A DNA stretch of 64,000 bases from Tieghemiomyces parasiticus. Its lineage: Eukaryota > Kickxellomycota > Dimargaritomycetes > Dimargaritales > Dimargaritaceae. How positions within the stretch are numbered: position 1 is the stretch's first letter; every line of letters begins with the position of its first letter. Below are positions 52,067 to 63,317 of the stretch, in pieces. The translations under genes were made by a program, and so were the position numbers. The stretch lies in the NCBI GenBank assembly GCA_027575765.1, contig JANBPT010000010.1, positions 1-64,000 on the forward strand. The letters run 5' to 3'. The notes beneath the pieces were generated by a model. That model made no database searches. It had not been told where the DNA came from and worked only from the letters and a program-made list of their open reading frames with translations.

Positions 52067-55000
52067 TCAGCTAACCACCTTGAGCATAACCCACCGGGAC
52101 CCTTCGCGTTTGTATTGCACAAGGATTCGAGGCAAGGGCCACGACTTGGGTCCAAAGGTGGGGTCCACGTATGCAAACATGGTGTCCTTATCGTCAGCCG
52201 ACTCAGGGGTCAGAGTGGTCACCTTCCCCTCATGGAGGGCCAACAGGGCCGCCTGGTCCAGAGTGGCCAAATCGGCCGCATAGTAGTACCGCGGGGCCGG
52301 GTGCATGAGGGGCTTCGGCAGGGTGGTGAGGTGGCGACCCAGGACAGTCAGCCACCGTGGGTGGACGTTGGTCAGGCCCTTCAGCCAGAGCCGGCCGGCG
52401 GTCTTGAGCTCGTACCGTTGGCGGGCAGTCAGAGTGGGGTCAAGCGCTGCATTGGGGTCGTGCGACACGGAGCGCTGCAGTTCCTGGTAGGCGATGGTTT
52501 CAGGGGCAGGCTGATCGGCCAGTACCGAGCTGCCGTGCACGTAAACCGGCTCATGGGAGACCATGGTCACGTACGGGGTATCGCGCCCGGATCCGCTGCC
52601 GAGTCGGTGTGACTTGGATTTACTATGGTGGCCCGGTGGGGGTTGCGAGTGTACCAGGTCCCATCGGACAGCAATCCGGTCAATGAACCCAGCTACGATA
52701 GTCTGGCGCAATACTTTGGTCTGGAACGGCGTGGGCGGGTCCAGGCAGGCGGTCTTATCCCCGAGCTTAGCGGACGGGAGGAGTTTGGTGTAAAGACGAG
52801 TGAGCTGGACACGCAGCTGCTGGATTTCCCGCATGGCCTTGGGGCGCAAGTAGTAGCGTCGGCAGAAATCTTCCGATCCGCCCGCGAACTCGTACGCGCA
52901 CACAGCGTGAAGCAGCTTGAGCATGTCGCTAGTAGGGTTCGGGCCCGTGAGTTCCGCCATGGCCTTCTTGTACTGGGTCCGTTCGGCCTTGCGGCGCGCG
53001 GTCGCTTCGGCCGAGTCCCCTTCCTCCGATCCTGCCTGACCGCCCGACCGGTCGGTCGTGCCGTCGTACAAATTAGCCTCGTGAACAAACGGATCCCCCA
53101 CGGACATGCCGGCCGCGATCGCCACCACGTAGTCCAGGCACTGATGCTGCTGGCCCACGAGTAGCATGCGAGAGAAGCGCGGCGCTACGGGGAACTCGGC
53201 CATTAGCTTGCCGGCCTCGGTGATTCGTTTGCTTTCGGGGTCCAGGGCCTCCAAGTGAACCAGTAGTTTCTCGGCGTGCAGGAGGTCGGCGCGATCCGGC
53301 GGAGTGGGGAACGGGAAGTTGACCACGTTATCGAGCAGCATGGCCTTCATTTGCAGCACCACGCCCTCAATGGCCATCTGGAGGATTTCGGGTTCGCTGA
53401 ACGTCTTGAAGTGGTCGTTGAATACCGCCGAGGAGTACAGGCGGTAGCAGTGGCCCGGGCCCGTACGGCCCGCTCGGCCGGCGCGCTGGTTACCTGCGGC
53501 CTGGGATACCCAATTGACCTCGAACGACTGGGTCCCTGTGGCCCCGTCGTACTTGCGCTCCTTCACTTTCCCGCCGTCCACGACGTAGCGAATCCCCGGT
53601 ATGGTCAAGGAGGTTTCCGCGACGTTGGTAGCCACCACGCAAAGTCGGTGGCCCTCCGGGACTGGTTCAAACACGCGCATCTGCTGTGCTGTGGGTAGCA
53701 GCGAGTAGAGCGGAAGCACGTATAGTGGTTGGGCGGCCGGGTCGGGACGGTCGTCTTCGTTCTCGACTTCCTCCTCGTCGCCGGGCCAGCGGCCGTCGAA
53801 GGGTTCGCCCTCGTCGTCAGTCTCTTCATCGGCGTCCGTGGCCTCGCGCTCCTTGTCGTCATCGTCGCTGACATAGTCGTCCCTTAGTTCGCCGTCGACC
53901 GTCGGGGGCTGGTCGCCCAGGTCGAACTCCTCGGCGCGGAGGTCGGCCTGGCCTACACGACCGGGGTCCTCTTCCGCGGTGAAGGATGGCGGGCGCGCCT
54001 CCTCGGCCGCGGTACGGACGTTGGCCGCGGACCCGTGGGCGTACTTGCGGCGCAGGGTCCGACACAGCGTGGTGATTTCGTTCTGGCTGGTCAAAAACAC
54101 GAGAATTCCGCCGCGCGGCAGTCGGGTGTGGATCTTGCTGACCTTTTTGAGGGCCTCCCCGACGTAGTCGGCGTGGGTGACCCGATTGAAGTGCATTTTG
54201 ACCGGGTACTGTCGGGCGTCAACGCGAATAACCGGGGGCGGGGAAGGGAACAGGCGCTTGTTGCCGGTAAAATCCTCAACGCGCAGCGTGGCCGACATGA
54301 TGATGACGCGGAGGGGCCTCACTTCGCCTGTAGGGTTCTCCCGGTGCAGCTTGGCGCGCAGTTTGACCACGCGGCTCACCACACCAATGAGGATGTCGGT
54401 ATTAAGACTGCGCTCGTGGGCTTCGTCCACGATGAGGACCGAGTAGCGCGAAAGCAGCAGATCATGGGCCAGTTCGCGCAGCAGGACACCGTCCGTCATG
54501 AACTTGATGGCCGTCTCAGCCCGGGCCGTGCTGTCATACCGGATCTGGTGGGCTACCTTGGCTGTGCCGGTCAGATTCAGTTCCTCTCCGACGCGCTTGG
54601 CCATACTGATGGCCGCTACTCGACGCGGTTGGGTGACTCCAATCATGCCGGGGTTATCGCTGTCTGGGTTACCGAATCCAGCTTCATACAGAAACTGCGG
54701 GACCTGCGTGGTCTTACCTGATCCGGTCTCACCACACAGCACAACGACGGGGTTGGCCAGGATAGTCTCCATGATGCTCTGTTCTTCGGCGCAGATGGGG
54801 AGCTTGGCCCGCGAGGCTTCGATCTCCGGGGTGCGCTCGACGGTCACGAAGAAGGTCTGTTGGCGGTCGGCTGCCGGCACATTCGACAGGGCAGGCTGGT
54901 GGGGGCCGATGGTGACCTTACCGTGGCGCGGACCGGTCGGGGTGACTGGGGCGACGGGTCGGGCCGTAGGCTGGGCTGAGGCCGGGGTAGGCGCGGGGAC

Positions 55001-55825
55001 GGTTACGCTGGTCGTCACCGGCGCCGATTTTCCGCTTCCTTCCTCTTCCGCTTCGCTGTCGTCCTCTGAACTATCGTAGGCTGAATCGGAGCTGTCGAAG
55101 TCGGTATCAGCGTCGTCTGCCTCGGCCTGTTCAGCGGCGCGAGCCCGCAGCCGGTCATTGGTGGTGTGCTGGGCCTTGATTAGACCGATGTAGGACGGAG
55201 TGGTCTTCTTGCGTTGACGCTTGACGATCGGAACGGGGGCCACACCCTCGGCTGATCGTTTGAGGGCGCCGCCGAAGGTAACCGTCGGGACTGGCGCCGA
55301 AGAGGCTGTGGTTCGGGCCTCGGCCGTGGTCATAGACATGATATCGGCGCTTTGGCCTGTAGTCACAAAGTCGGGGATGTCCGGAATGTGACGCTCGACC
55401 AGGAGGGGTACGGAGGGATCACTGCGCGGCAACCCATCGCGGGTCTCCATAGCCGCCCGCCGCAGCCGCTCGCGCAATGTTTCCTTACCCAGCCCGTACC
55501 CAAGGCTCCGACTGGACCGCAGGTGGGCCGAGCCGAAGCTGGAGGTCGCGAGCTTCTCAATGAGCGTGACACGCTCCTCCTTCTTAAGTTTCTTCTCAAT
55601 GTACTTCTCCAGCCGCCTCTGCTTCTTGATGGAAAGTTTGTTGCCGGGTAGGGTCACGCCGGCGTCGGCGGCGGCCTTGGCGAGCCGTTCGTGGCGGTTT
55701 GAGGGCATTACCACGGCGTTAGACTGGTCGACAGTCTCGGAGCCGGGCTCCTCGGCTGCTGCCGGCTGGTGACCGCGCTCGGTACGCCTAGCCTTGTCGT
55801 TATAGCGGGGCCGTATCTTCGGCAT
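52067..55825 (-). CDS. DEAH-box RNA helicase DHX37/Dhr1, 40S ribosome assembly
   Basis: A single exon of 1252 residues (yeast Dhr1/Ecm16 1267). The helicase removes U3 snoRNA from pre-18S rRNA in the SSU processome, activated by Utp14, in the nucleolus. Motifs seen: I GETGSGKT (365-372), TQPRRVAA (Ia), II DEAH (467-470), III SAT (511-513), a RecA2 domain with VATNVAETSLTIPGIRYVVD (V), and QRAGRAGRTGPGHCYRLYS (VI). The winged-helix, ratchet (HA2) and OB domains follow. The N-terminal ~350 residues are basic with an acidic Asp/Glu segment. A second acidic insert of about 50 residues lies in RecA2 (about 630-690), as known for DHX37. The N-terminus begins MPKIRPRYNDKARR, typical of the family. 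It is transcribed divergently from PheRS beta. Confidence 0.95.
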   Translation of the reverse strand: MPKIRPRYNDKARRTERGHQPAAAEEPGSETVDQSNAVVMPSNRHERLAKAAADAGVTLPGNKLSIKKQRRLEKYIEKKLKKEERVTLIEKLATSSFGSAHLRSSRSLGYGLGKETLRERLRRAAMETRDGLPRSDPSVPLLVERHIPDIPDFVTTGQSADIMSMTTAEARTTASSAPVPTVTFGGALKRSAEGVAPVPIVKRQRKKTTPSYIGLIKAQHTTNDRLRARAAEQAEADDADTDFDSSDSAYDSSEDDSEAEEEGSGKSAPVTTSVTVPAPTPASAQPTARPVAPVTPTGPRHGKVTIGPHQPALSNVPAADRQQTFFVTVERTPEIEASRAKLPICAEEQSIMETILANPVVVLCGETGSGKTTQVPQFLYEAGFGNPDSDNPGMIGVTQPRRVAAISMAKRVGEELNLTGTAKVAHQIRYDSTARAETAIKFMTDGVLLRELAHDLLLSRYSVLIVDEAHERSLNTDILIGVVSRVVKLRAKLHRENPTGEVRPLRVIIMSATLRVEDFTGNKRLFPSPPPVIRVDARQYPVKMHFNRVTHADYVGEALKKVSKIHTRLPRGGILVFLTSQNEITTLCRTLRRKYAHGSAANVRTAAEEARPPSFTAEEDPGRVGQADLRAEEFDLGDQPPTVDGELRDDYVSDDDDKEREATDADEETDDEGEPFDGRWPGDEEEVENEDDRPDPAAQPLYVLPLYSLLPTAQQMRVFEPVPEGHRLCVVATNVAETSLTIPGIRYVVDGGKVKERKYDGATGTQSFEVNWVSQAAGNQRAGRAGRTGPGHCYRLYSSAVFNDHFKTFSEPEILQMAIEGVVLQMKAMLLDNVVNFPFPTPPDRADLLHAEKLLVHLEALDPESKRITEAGKLMAEFPVAPRFSRMLLVGQQHQCLDYVVAIAAGMSVGDPFVHEANLYDGTTDRSGGQAGSEEGDSAEATARRKAERTQYKKAMAELTGPNPTSDMLKLLHAVCAYEFAGGSEDFCRRYYLRPKAMREIQQLRVQLTRLYTKLLPSAKLGDKTACLDPPTPFQTKVLRQTIVAGFIDRIAVRWDLVHSQPPPGHHSKSKSHRLGSGSGRDTPYVTMVSHEPVYVHGSSVLADQPAPETIAYQELQRSVSHDPNAALDPTLTARQRYELKTAGRLWLKGLTNVHPRWLTVLGRHLTTLPKPLMHPAPRYYYAADLATLDQAALLALHEGKVTTLTPESADDKDTMFAYVDPTFGPKSWPLPRILVQYKREGSRWVMLKVVS

Positions 55826-56648
55826 GGCTTTAGGTAATAGGTCCGGGTATGGATTAACTAGGGCTCAAATACGTGGGATTAGTAGTGCCGTGAGGAAGAG
55901 GAACAATGCGGTCGACCATTGGTAGTGCCAGAAGTTCTTGCAGGTGGCTGGTAATGGAAGTCCTGCAGTGGCATGGACGAATCGTGGGCATTACCTTGGT
56001 CGAGCCATTCTCCCTCAGTTTGCCCCTCACCCTTTTTTTTTTCTTTTGCATTTTAAGGCCGGGCTTCCCTTCAAGTGGGCTTGATCAATGGCTGCCTGCT
56101 GAAATAATACACGCCGACCAGCGATGGTCTGCAGGACAGGAAAAAAAAAAAGGATGGACCGCCGCTTTATCGGCCACTCCACCAGACGACCGCGACGTTT
56201 TTTACACTTCCCCTACAAGAGGTGCATTTCGATGAGGAACATTTACGGCAGGTCAAGAGGCCGCAAGGAGACGCCGCGCAGCGCAAGAAGCGAATCTTTT
56301 GGCTTAACTGGACCGGACGTGAATGGGCATTAGTTCCACGTGACCTAGTGTTAGTGTGTCATTTGTTGCCCTTGGCTGCCCTCGGCCGTATCTGGTAGCT
56401 GCCAAAGGGGCGTGTATAGTGTGGAGGATTTTGGGCTCCGTCGCCAGACGTGCTGGCAGTTGGGTACAGGACCTCCACCACCTCGGCCAAGGGCCGACGG
56501 ATTCCAGGTTGGCACCAGTTGACATTACGGATCGAATTCCCTTGCTCTTCATTCACTTTTCCCGACGCGCGCCCACTCTTCTCGGCCCTGCGATATCTGA
56601 CCTGGATTCCAGTTCCACGATCGACCGACCACCGTTTCGCTACCCACT
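55826..56648. other. Divergent promoter region, DHX37 and PheRS beta
   Basis: The 823 bases shared by two divergent translation-related genes. A/T-rich runs (T10 near 56033, A11 near 56143) could act as nucleosome-depleting tracts. No TATA box is seen and no gene is contained. Confidence 0.55.
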
Positions 56649-58742
56649 ATGCCGACCGTTAACGTAGACAAGGAGAACTTGTACAACGCCCTGGGCAAGG
56701 AATACAGCACCGATGACTTCCGTGAGCTGTGCTTCGAGTTCGGCATCGAGCTGGAGGAGGACACCTCGGTAAAGGAGATGGCCGAGCGCATGACGGGTAC
56801 GACGGCGGCCACCGACGATCTGTCCGACCGCGCCGTCCTCAAAATCGATATCCCGGCCAACCGGTAAGTGTCCCTCAATGTCTATCCTTGCCGCGGCCCT
56901 GCGGTGGCTATCAGGGTAGACCTCCCTTGTCGTCCTCGTAGTCTGGGTTAACCCCAACCGATGGCGCCAAAAATATCGTCCGGTCCTAACGAGCCCTTCA
57001 ACTCGCCTTTTAAAATCTCCACCCTCCCCCTCCGACGGTATTGTAGCTACGACCTGCTGTGCTTCGAGGGCATTTCCCGCGCCCTGAATGTGTTCCTACA
57101 GCGTGTGCGGCCACCGACCTACCGGGCAGTGGTCCCGGCGGACCGCCCGCTGGAACGGATGATGGTGCACCCGGAGACGGCCCGCATCCGGCCTTTCGTC
57201 GCGTGCGCCATCCTGCGCAACATCCATTTCACCCAGGATAGCTACGACAGTTTCATTGACCTACAGGATAAGTTGCACCAGAATATCTGCCGCAAACGTA
57301 GCCTGGCTTCCATGGGCACACATGACTTGGACACCCTGAAAGGGCCCTTCACCTACGAGGCTCGGGCCCCGCGCGATGTGCGGTTCGTACCGCTCAACCA
57401 GACCCAGGAGATGAACGGCGAGGAGCTAATGGCTTTCTACGAGAACGACAAGCACCTGGGTAAGTACCTACCCATCATTCGCGACTCCCCGGTCTATCCG
57501 GTGGTGTACGACCGGGACCACACCGTGTGCTCGCTGCCTCCCATCATCAACAGCGACCACTCCAAGATCACCCTCGCCACGCGCAACGTGCTCATCGAGG
57601 TCACGGCCACCGACCTAACCAAGGCCCAGACGGTGGTGCATACCCTGGTGGGCATGTTCTCGCAGTACTGCGACGTCCCGTTCACGGTAGAGCCTGTCGA
57701 AGTCGTGATGCCCGACGGGAGCCGTACCGTGTTCCCCACCATGGAACCGCGCCGCATGACCGCCGAGGTGGCATACATCAACGCCGCCATCGGCGTGCAG
57801 CTGACACCCGATCAAATCGTGGAGTACCTGAACCGCATGTCCCTGCCAGCCCAGCTGCCTGCTGGGACCACCGACTCGGCCGCGGCCACCGAGGTGGTGG
57901 TTGACGTCCCAGTGACCCGCAGCGACATCCTCCATGCCTGTGACCTGATGGAGGATGTGGCCATCGCCTACGGCTATAACCGGATCCCCAAGACCTTCCC
58001 AGCCTGTTCCACCGTGGCCGCCCCGTTCCCCATCAATAAGCTGTCCGACCAGATCCGTCGCGAGCTGGCCCTCTCGGGATTTAGCGAGATTGTGCCGCTC
58101 ATCCTCTGCTCCCACGATGAGAACTTTAAGTTTCTACGTCGGACCGACCCCGGTACCGAGGCCGTCCTCCTAGCCAACCCCAAGACCGTCGAGTACCAAG
58201 TGGTGCGCACCTCCCTGCTTCCGGGGGTCCTCAAAACCATCCACCAGAACCGCCGGTACGCCCTCCCACTCCAGGTCTTTGAGGTTTCGGATGTGGTGTT
58301 CAAGGACGATACCCAGGAACGGCGTGCCCGTAACGAACGGCACGTTTGCGCCCTGTACTGCGGCAAGGCCAGCGGGTTCGAAACCATCCATGGCCTACTC
58401 GACCGTCTCATGCAGATGATGGCCGTCCCTTACATCCCTTCGGCCCTCGTGGACGACCCGTCGACCCAGTCCCAGCGTGGCTACTTTATCCGTCCGGCCG
58501 ACCACCCGACCTACTTTGATGGCCGCTGCGCCGAGATTTACTACCGCGGCCCCCGTGCGCCTAGTGCCACCGCTCCTCAACCCCACTTCACTGACTTGAC
58601 GCCCATTGCCAACGCCCACAAGGTGCCCATTGAGACCAACCGCGTCGGCCTGTTTGGTATCATCCACCCTGAGGTCCTGGTCAACTTTGGTATCGACTAT
58701 CCGTGTTCGGCCCTGGAATTCAACTTGGAATATTTCTTGTAG
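56649..58742 (+). CDS. FRS1: Phenylalanyl-tRNA synthetase beta subunit, cytosolic
   Basis: Two exons, 56649..56863 and 57047..58742, joined across a 183-base intron (GTAAGT...TTGTAG) that splits the Arg codon of the conserved PANRYDLLC block. Total 636 residues, slightly longer than yeast Frs1 (595). The beta subunit forms the alpha2-beta2 enzyme that charges tRNA-Phe, contributing tRNA binding and B3/B4 editing. Visible blocks: [12 protein letters not shown] at the start, [18 protein letters not shown]3/B4 (about 110-270; [20 protein letters not shown] and [20 protein letters not shown]), B5 (about 300-370), [14 protein letters not shown], and the catalytic-like core with [32 protein letters not shown] and [20 protein letters not shown]. 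Strong third-base G/C bias. Confidence 0.95.
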
Positions 58743-59856
58743 GTCCGTAATGGGAGAGACGGGTCGGAGTTGGGTCCTCCATCTTTTTCATTGCATACTG
58801 ATGGCTCAGTTGACGGCTCGCATCGGTCTGCGTCGAAATTAACTACGTATTTGTGCGTCCGGGTGTGTTTTGTTTCCCCTCCCCTCCTTGCCATCAACTG
58901 GCCATTCGTTATTTCTAAACATTTATCGTTGTATTGCCACGTCGTAGTGGCTGAATTGTGGATTTTGCAACGGGTCAGCCATCGGGTGAGGCAAGGGAGA
59001 GGAACGGCTTGCAGACGAAATAATTCAGGAGCATGGCCTTGGCACTTTGGCCGAGTTAAACTCCTTAATCGGATGTATTACCACGGATGCGACTCCTGAT
59101 GTCGAACGAAGGACGGGTCGTATAAGTTTATAGCCGGCATATACAAGGCCTGCGCCGTAACTAATGTGCATTATTATGGCGAGAGGCCAAGAGTGAGCCC
59201 TGTTGGACTACCCGTTTGGCTACGGGCTCGCCATGCACGATGGTGCAGTAATGATTCAGGGGTTATAAGGCACCCAAGTCGTTTGGATGACGGAATGTGG
59301 ACATGCGGAACAGACATACAACCAGCCCCTCACAGGACATACCAGCCACAGTGTGCGAACAGCGATGGCTATCAGCAAGGACCTGTATAATTACCCTGGC
59401 CGCCCCTCGCTTCACCCCTCCCCTACTACGCGCAGAAGGACTGTCGACATCAGTTCCCCCCCTCTTCAGCTATACGAGGATGCCTCAGTTGCATTACGGT
59501 ATAGTCTCCACATGGTATTCTGTCAGGAATATATGGAGCTGACAGATTGGCTACGCATCTAGGGTTCATAACAGGGGACCGGTGGGCGAGGGCTGCTGGC
59601 TGGAATTATAAAAAGCACTTCCTGGACCTGGCCTTGAGACATCTGCTTATATCCTGCATGTCGATCTGGGACTCAATTTATATATACGCTACTTGGTCGT
59701 TTGTACAGTGGTTGGTCCTACTTATCCGCCTTCATCGTCGTCATCGGCACTATCTATATCTCAACTCTATCCGTCCATGACCCAAAACGTCCTAGTTTGG
59801 CCTTTAACAATCGCCTTGTATTTATTTATTTTTTGGCCACGAGACCTCAATCTGCC
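58743..59856. other. Intergenic region and carboxypeptidase promoter
   Basis: No gene recognised. A TATAAAAA box lies at 59607-59614, about 245 bases before the carboxypeptidase ATG. An upstream ATG at 59777 opens a frame that overlaps the main start. Confidence 0.5.
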
Positions 59857-61830
59857 ATGTCAGACTGGATATCGACCAAATCGGCGCGACGCTGGTTTAG
59901 TCCAGGCGTCTGTGGTGCCCTCCTTATCGCCCTGGGCTTCACTTTTGGAACCTACTACTACCTGACCGACGTGGACACCAGCCCACTCTTCAACGTCCGT
60001 GTCCGTATTTTCGACACCCGCTTTACGGCACCGGTCGACGAAAGCAAAGTCGCCGTTGAACGCGAACATAAGCGGCCGGATCGCTACCACCGACCCCGCG
60101 CCGTGCCTGCCCCGTTACCCGCAGCGACAGCGAAAGTGGATGTCACCTGGCGCTACCACCAACCGTCAATATGTTCCGATGGCGGTACGCGCAACTACGC
60201 CGGGTATCTGGATTACGCCAACGATACCAAACATACCTTCTTTTGGTATTATGAGTCCCGTAGCCAGCCGGCCACAGACCCGTTGGTCCTCTGGTTGAGT
60301 GGCGGCCCCGGGTGTGCCGATACTGTGGGATTCCTGGAGGAAATAGGACCCTGCGCCTACGACGCCACTACTGAATCTCTGCGTCGTCGTTCGGCCAGCT
60401 GGAACTCCCGTGCCAACGTGCTCTTCATTGACCAGCCCCTGGGCACGGGATTCTCGTACTCCTCGGACGGCGTGTACAATTCCAGCTCGGCCGCTGCGGA
60501 TACCGTAACCTTCCTGCGCTATTTCTTGGCCGAGTTTCCGCAGTTGCAGGCGCTCAAGTTCCACATTTTTGGCGAGTCATACGCCGGGCATTACATCCCG
60601 GTGCTTGCCCGTCAGATCCTAGCGTACAACGAAAGATTGAAGGTCATCCGACCCGCCGGTCCGAACCATATGCCTCCTCTCCTCCCTATCCCACTGGCCA
60701 CCATCGCGATCGGCAACGGTCTTATTGACCTGTGGTTACAGGCCCCTTCCTACCATACCATGGGGTGTACGGCCTACCAGTCGGGTCCGATCCCCCCGGC
60801 CGACACCTCGGGTACTGCGACCACACCCGCTTCATTCTCTGGTGACTCGGCTGACATTGGTCACGGGCCCTCGCTGCCCATATTCAACGCCACCATCTGT
60901 GATATAATTCGTAACGATATCACCCCGCAATGCCTCGAAGGGCTGACCGAATGCTATCGCGGTCAATTCGTTGACACGTGTCGGCGCGCCAAAACCACTT
61001 GCGACAAGGTGTATGGCCTCGTCGAGTCGAAATACATATACGACGTCCGCCCCCACGCCCCCGTCAGAGCGGAAGCCTACATTAGGTACCTCAACCGACC
61101 CGACGTTCAAGCGGCCCTCGGAGTTCAGCGTAAATATTCGGACTGTGACCGGGCCGTGTACAAGAACTTTGTCCTGGGTGCGGATTGGTAAGTACCAAGA
61201 CTGGTAGAGAGGTGGATTAAACCTGAGGCACTTCTCATCGAACTCGGTAAGGGATTTCGGAGACGGGTGGTCTCAGCTATACGACGCACTGGGAATGGTC
61301 CTGACTGGTACTGTCCATTACCCTTACCAACCCAACGTTTGATAAACCCACACAGGACCAGCCGGCGTCCCCTGGAGGATCTCACCTACATTGTACGCCA
61401 CGGTGTGCCCACGTTGCTCTACGCAGGTAAGTGGACCGGTGCTTGACTAAGGATTCCGACTGCATATACTTGTCCGCTGCAGACTCATGGCCCCCTATCG
61501 ATACTCAACCCGCTCCTCCTCCCCAACCATCCTATCCATCCTAAACCCGCCTCCACAACATATAAACCAGGGGACGCGGACTTCATCTGCAACTGGTACG
61601 GCAACCTCGCGGTGGCCCAAGCCGTCGAATGGCCCGGCCAGAGCCAGTTCAATACCCAGCCGTGGTGCAACTGGAACCCGTTGGGCAACTCTACGGCTTA
61701 CGGCCAGTATCTCCAATACGCTAACCTGGCCTTCCTCCGGGTTTGGAATGCTGGCCACGAGGTACCCATGTACCAACCGGAGGCCAGCCTGGCCATGCTC
61801 AACAACTGGGTGACTCGCCATTCGATTTAG
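59857..61830 (+). CDS. Serine carboxypeptidase (CPY/Kex1-type S10 family) with signal anchor
   Basis: Three exons, 59857..61187, 61356..61426 and 61571..61830, giving 553 residues. The S10 peptidase removes C-terminal residues from peptides and proteins at acid pH, usually in vacuole, Golgi or outside the cell. Seen: an N-terminal hydrophobic segment after a basic stretch (CGALLIALGFTFGTYYYL, about 20-37) acting as signal anchor; WLSGGPGCAD (oxyanion hole; most family members have WLNGGPGCSS); LFIDQPLGTGFSY; catalytic Ser241 in GESYAGHYIP; the Asp block GDADFICNW (469-475); catalytic His530 in AGHEVPMYQP. The triad is intact. Several cysteines and N-glycosylation sites fit a lumenal enzyme. 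The first in-frame ATG is used; the frame opens 52 codons earlier without an ATG. Whether vacuolar or secreted cannot be decided. Confidence 0.9.
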
Positions 61831-62105
61831 CAAGTGATCATGGTTGACACCTGTGTGGGGAAACCTCAGTGCTGTGCGAAGATTGTTGTCGTTATTTCCC
61901 ACCCGCCTTCAACCAAGAAATAAAGAAAGGCCCATCGCCTCTTAGCTACGTGGTCCACTAACACATCCGATCGAACTACACTGCCGATATCAAATTCCAT
62001 AAGGTATTGCAGTGGTGGATTTATATAAAGTAGATGGAATGACACACGGCGGACCTTCGGGAAAAATAAATAGATAACCCCCGGGCAGCTCTGGTTACCG
62101 TTTGA
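61831..62105. other. Short convergent 3' gap
   Basis: 275 bases between convergent stop codons, A/T-rich with AATAAA-like signals on both strands. No gene. Confidence 0.6.
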
Positions 62106-63317
62106 CTAGGTTGAAGCCTGGGTGGGCTGCTCGCGAGCCGGGTAGGTGTTGATAATATACTCGACCTCCTCGCGCAGGTCGTCACAGATATGGTCGAGGG
62201 CCAGGTCGTTCAGATCGTATCCGAATGGATTCTCAATCTCACAGCCGATGCCGTCGATACCGAACAGCGTGAAGGCCACGGCAGTGACGACAGGGATGAG
62301 GAAGAAGCCGAGGTTGACGAGAGTGAATGGGAGCAGGCAGCAATACAGATAAAGAGATTGCTTCATGTGGACGCGGTAGGCGAGGGGCATGCAGGTAAGA
62401 AGGATGCGTTCGAGGTGGGTCAGATTATCGCCCAGGGAATTACTGAGACCCACCAGAGTGTTGGCCGTCTGCGGGTCGACCGTGCCACGTCGGCGCTGCA
62501 CGTAAACGTAGCGGTTGACGTGGAACAAGATCTGTGACGGGATTGACAGGCCGTCGTGGTGGACATTGGGGTCAGTTGAGTGGGCCTCGGTCGAGCCCAG
62601 GAGTAGGCGAGTCTCGACGTCGTCACGGTTGCTACTGTGGTATTTATGGGCGCGCGGGATGGTAGAGCTCAGCTGGGTGGGCGATTGGCGGGAGGTGGTG
62701 GCGCTGCCGTAGGTGTGACCCTCATCGGAATCACGGCGTTTGAAGTAGGCGGTCGCGGGGGTGTTGGTACCGCTGTGGGATCCGTTCACACGGGTTCCAG
62801 GGTCGCTGGCTCCTCCCTGGCATTCCCGGATGAACTCCGAGGGCAGCAACCCACGGAGGTCGTCGTAGTCTACGCCGGCTTCGCGGCGTAAGAAATGCTT
62901 GGTGGCGTAGGCGAAAGCGGTGAGGTAGCGCACCATCTTGACCTTCTCGTCGCCATCCTCCTCAGTCTCGGCCGCCACGCCCGTCCAGATGATACGGATG
63001 GAATTGCGAATGACAACCTTGAGCTGGGACCAGGTGCGGCGGCCGTCCAGGTAGGCGGCGTTGGCGTTGTTACTACGGAAGACTAAGAGCAGACCCAGCA
63101 CCACGGAGAATGGGCCGATGAGGGTGTTGGGCAGTTCGAGTGAGTAGTGTGTGTAGTTGTGCACCAGGGCCACGCCCGTGGCAAACAGGGTCACGCTAAG
63201 GACCTGCGGGATGATATTGAAGATCACGGTGCCACGCAGGCGTAACACGTCGGGGTAGGTGTAAATGGTTTTGAAGAACCCAGGGACCACGTTCTCGAAG
63301 CCTTGGTTTTCGTACAT
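62106..63317 (-). CDS. Bestrophin-like membrane channel protein (UPF0187/YneE family)
   Basis: An intron-less gene of 403 residues. Proteins of this family form pentameric anion channels. The N-terminus (FFKTIYTYPDVLRL) precedes the first membrane segment (VIFNIIPQVLSVTLFATGVAL) and a second (LIGPFSVVLGLLLVFRSNNA). The signature LLVFRSNNANAAYLDGRR with the Trp-Ser-Gln-Leu that follows is diagnostic. A variable, Ser/Thr/His-rich loop (about 170-270) interrupts the core. The third and fourth membrane segments (SLYLYCCLLPFTLVNLGFFL and VTAVAFTLFGIDGIGCEIEN) close the domain. The end PFGYDLNDLALDHICDDLRE is conserved in fungal homologues. Location is likely plasma membrane or an organelle; substrate not predictable. 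Starts at the first ATG. Confidence 0.9.
   Translation of the reverse strand: MYENQGFENVVPGFFKTIYTYPDVLRLRGTVIFNIIPQVLSVTLFATGVALVHNYTHYSLELPNTLIGPFSVVLGLLLVFRSNNANAAYLDGRRTWSQLKVVIRNSIRIIWTGVAAETEEDGDEKVKMVRYLTAFAYATKHFLRREAGVDYDDLRGLLPSEFIRECQGGASDPGTRVNGSHSGTNTPATAYFKRRDSDEGHTYGSATTSRQSPTQLSSTIPRAHKYHSSNRDDVETRLLLGSTEAHSTDPNVHHDGLSIPSQILFHVNRYVYVQRRRGTVDPQTANTLVGLSNSLGDNLTHLERILLTCMPLAYRVHMKQSLYLYCCLLPFTLVNLGFFLIPVVTAVAFTLFGIDGIGCEIENPFGYDLNDLALDHICDDLREEVEYIINTYPAREQPTQAST

Noticed and set aside
54035..54721. 228-codon + frame inside the helicase gene
   Set aside because: Antisense shadow of DHX37, which has all helicase motifs on the minus strand.
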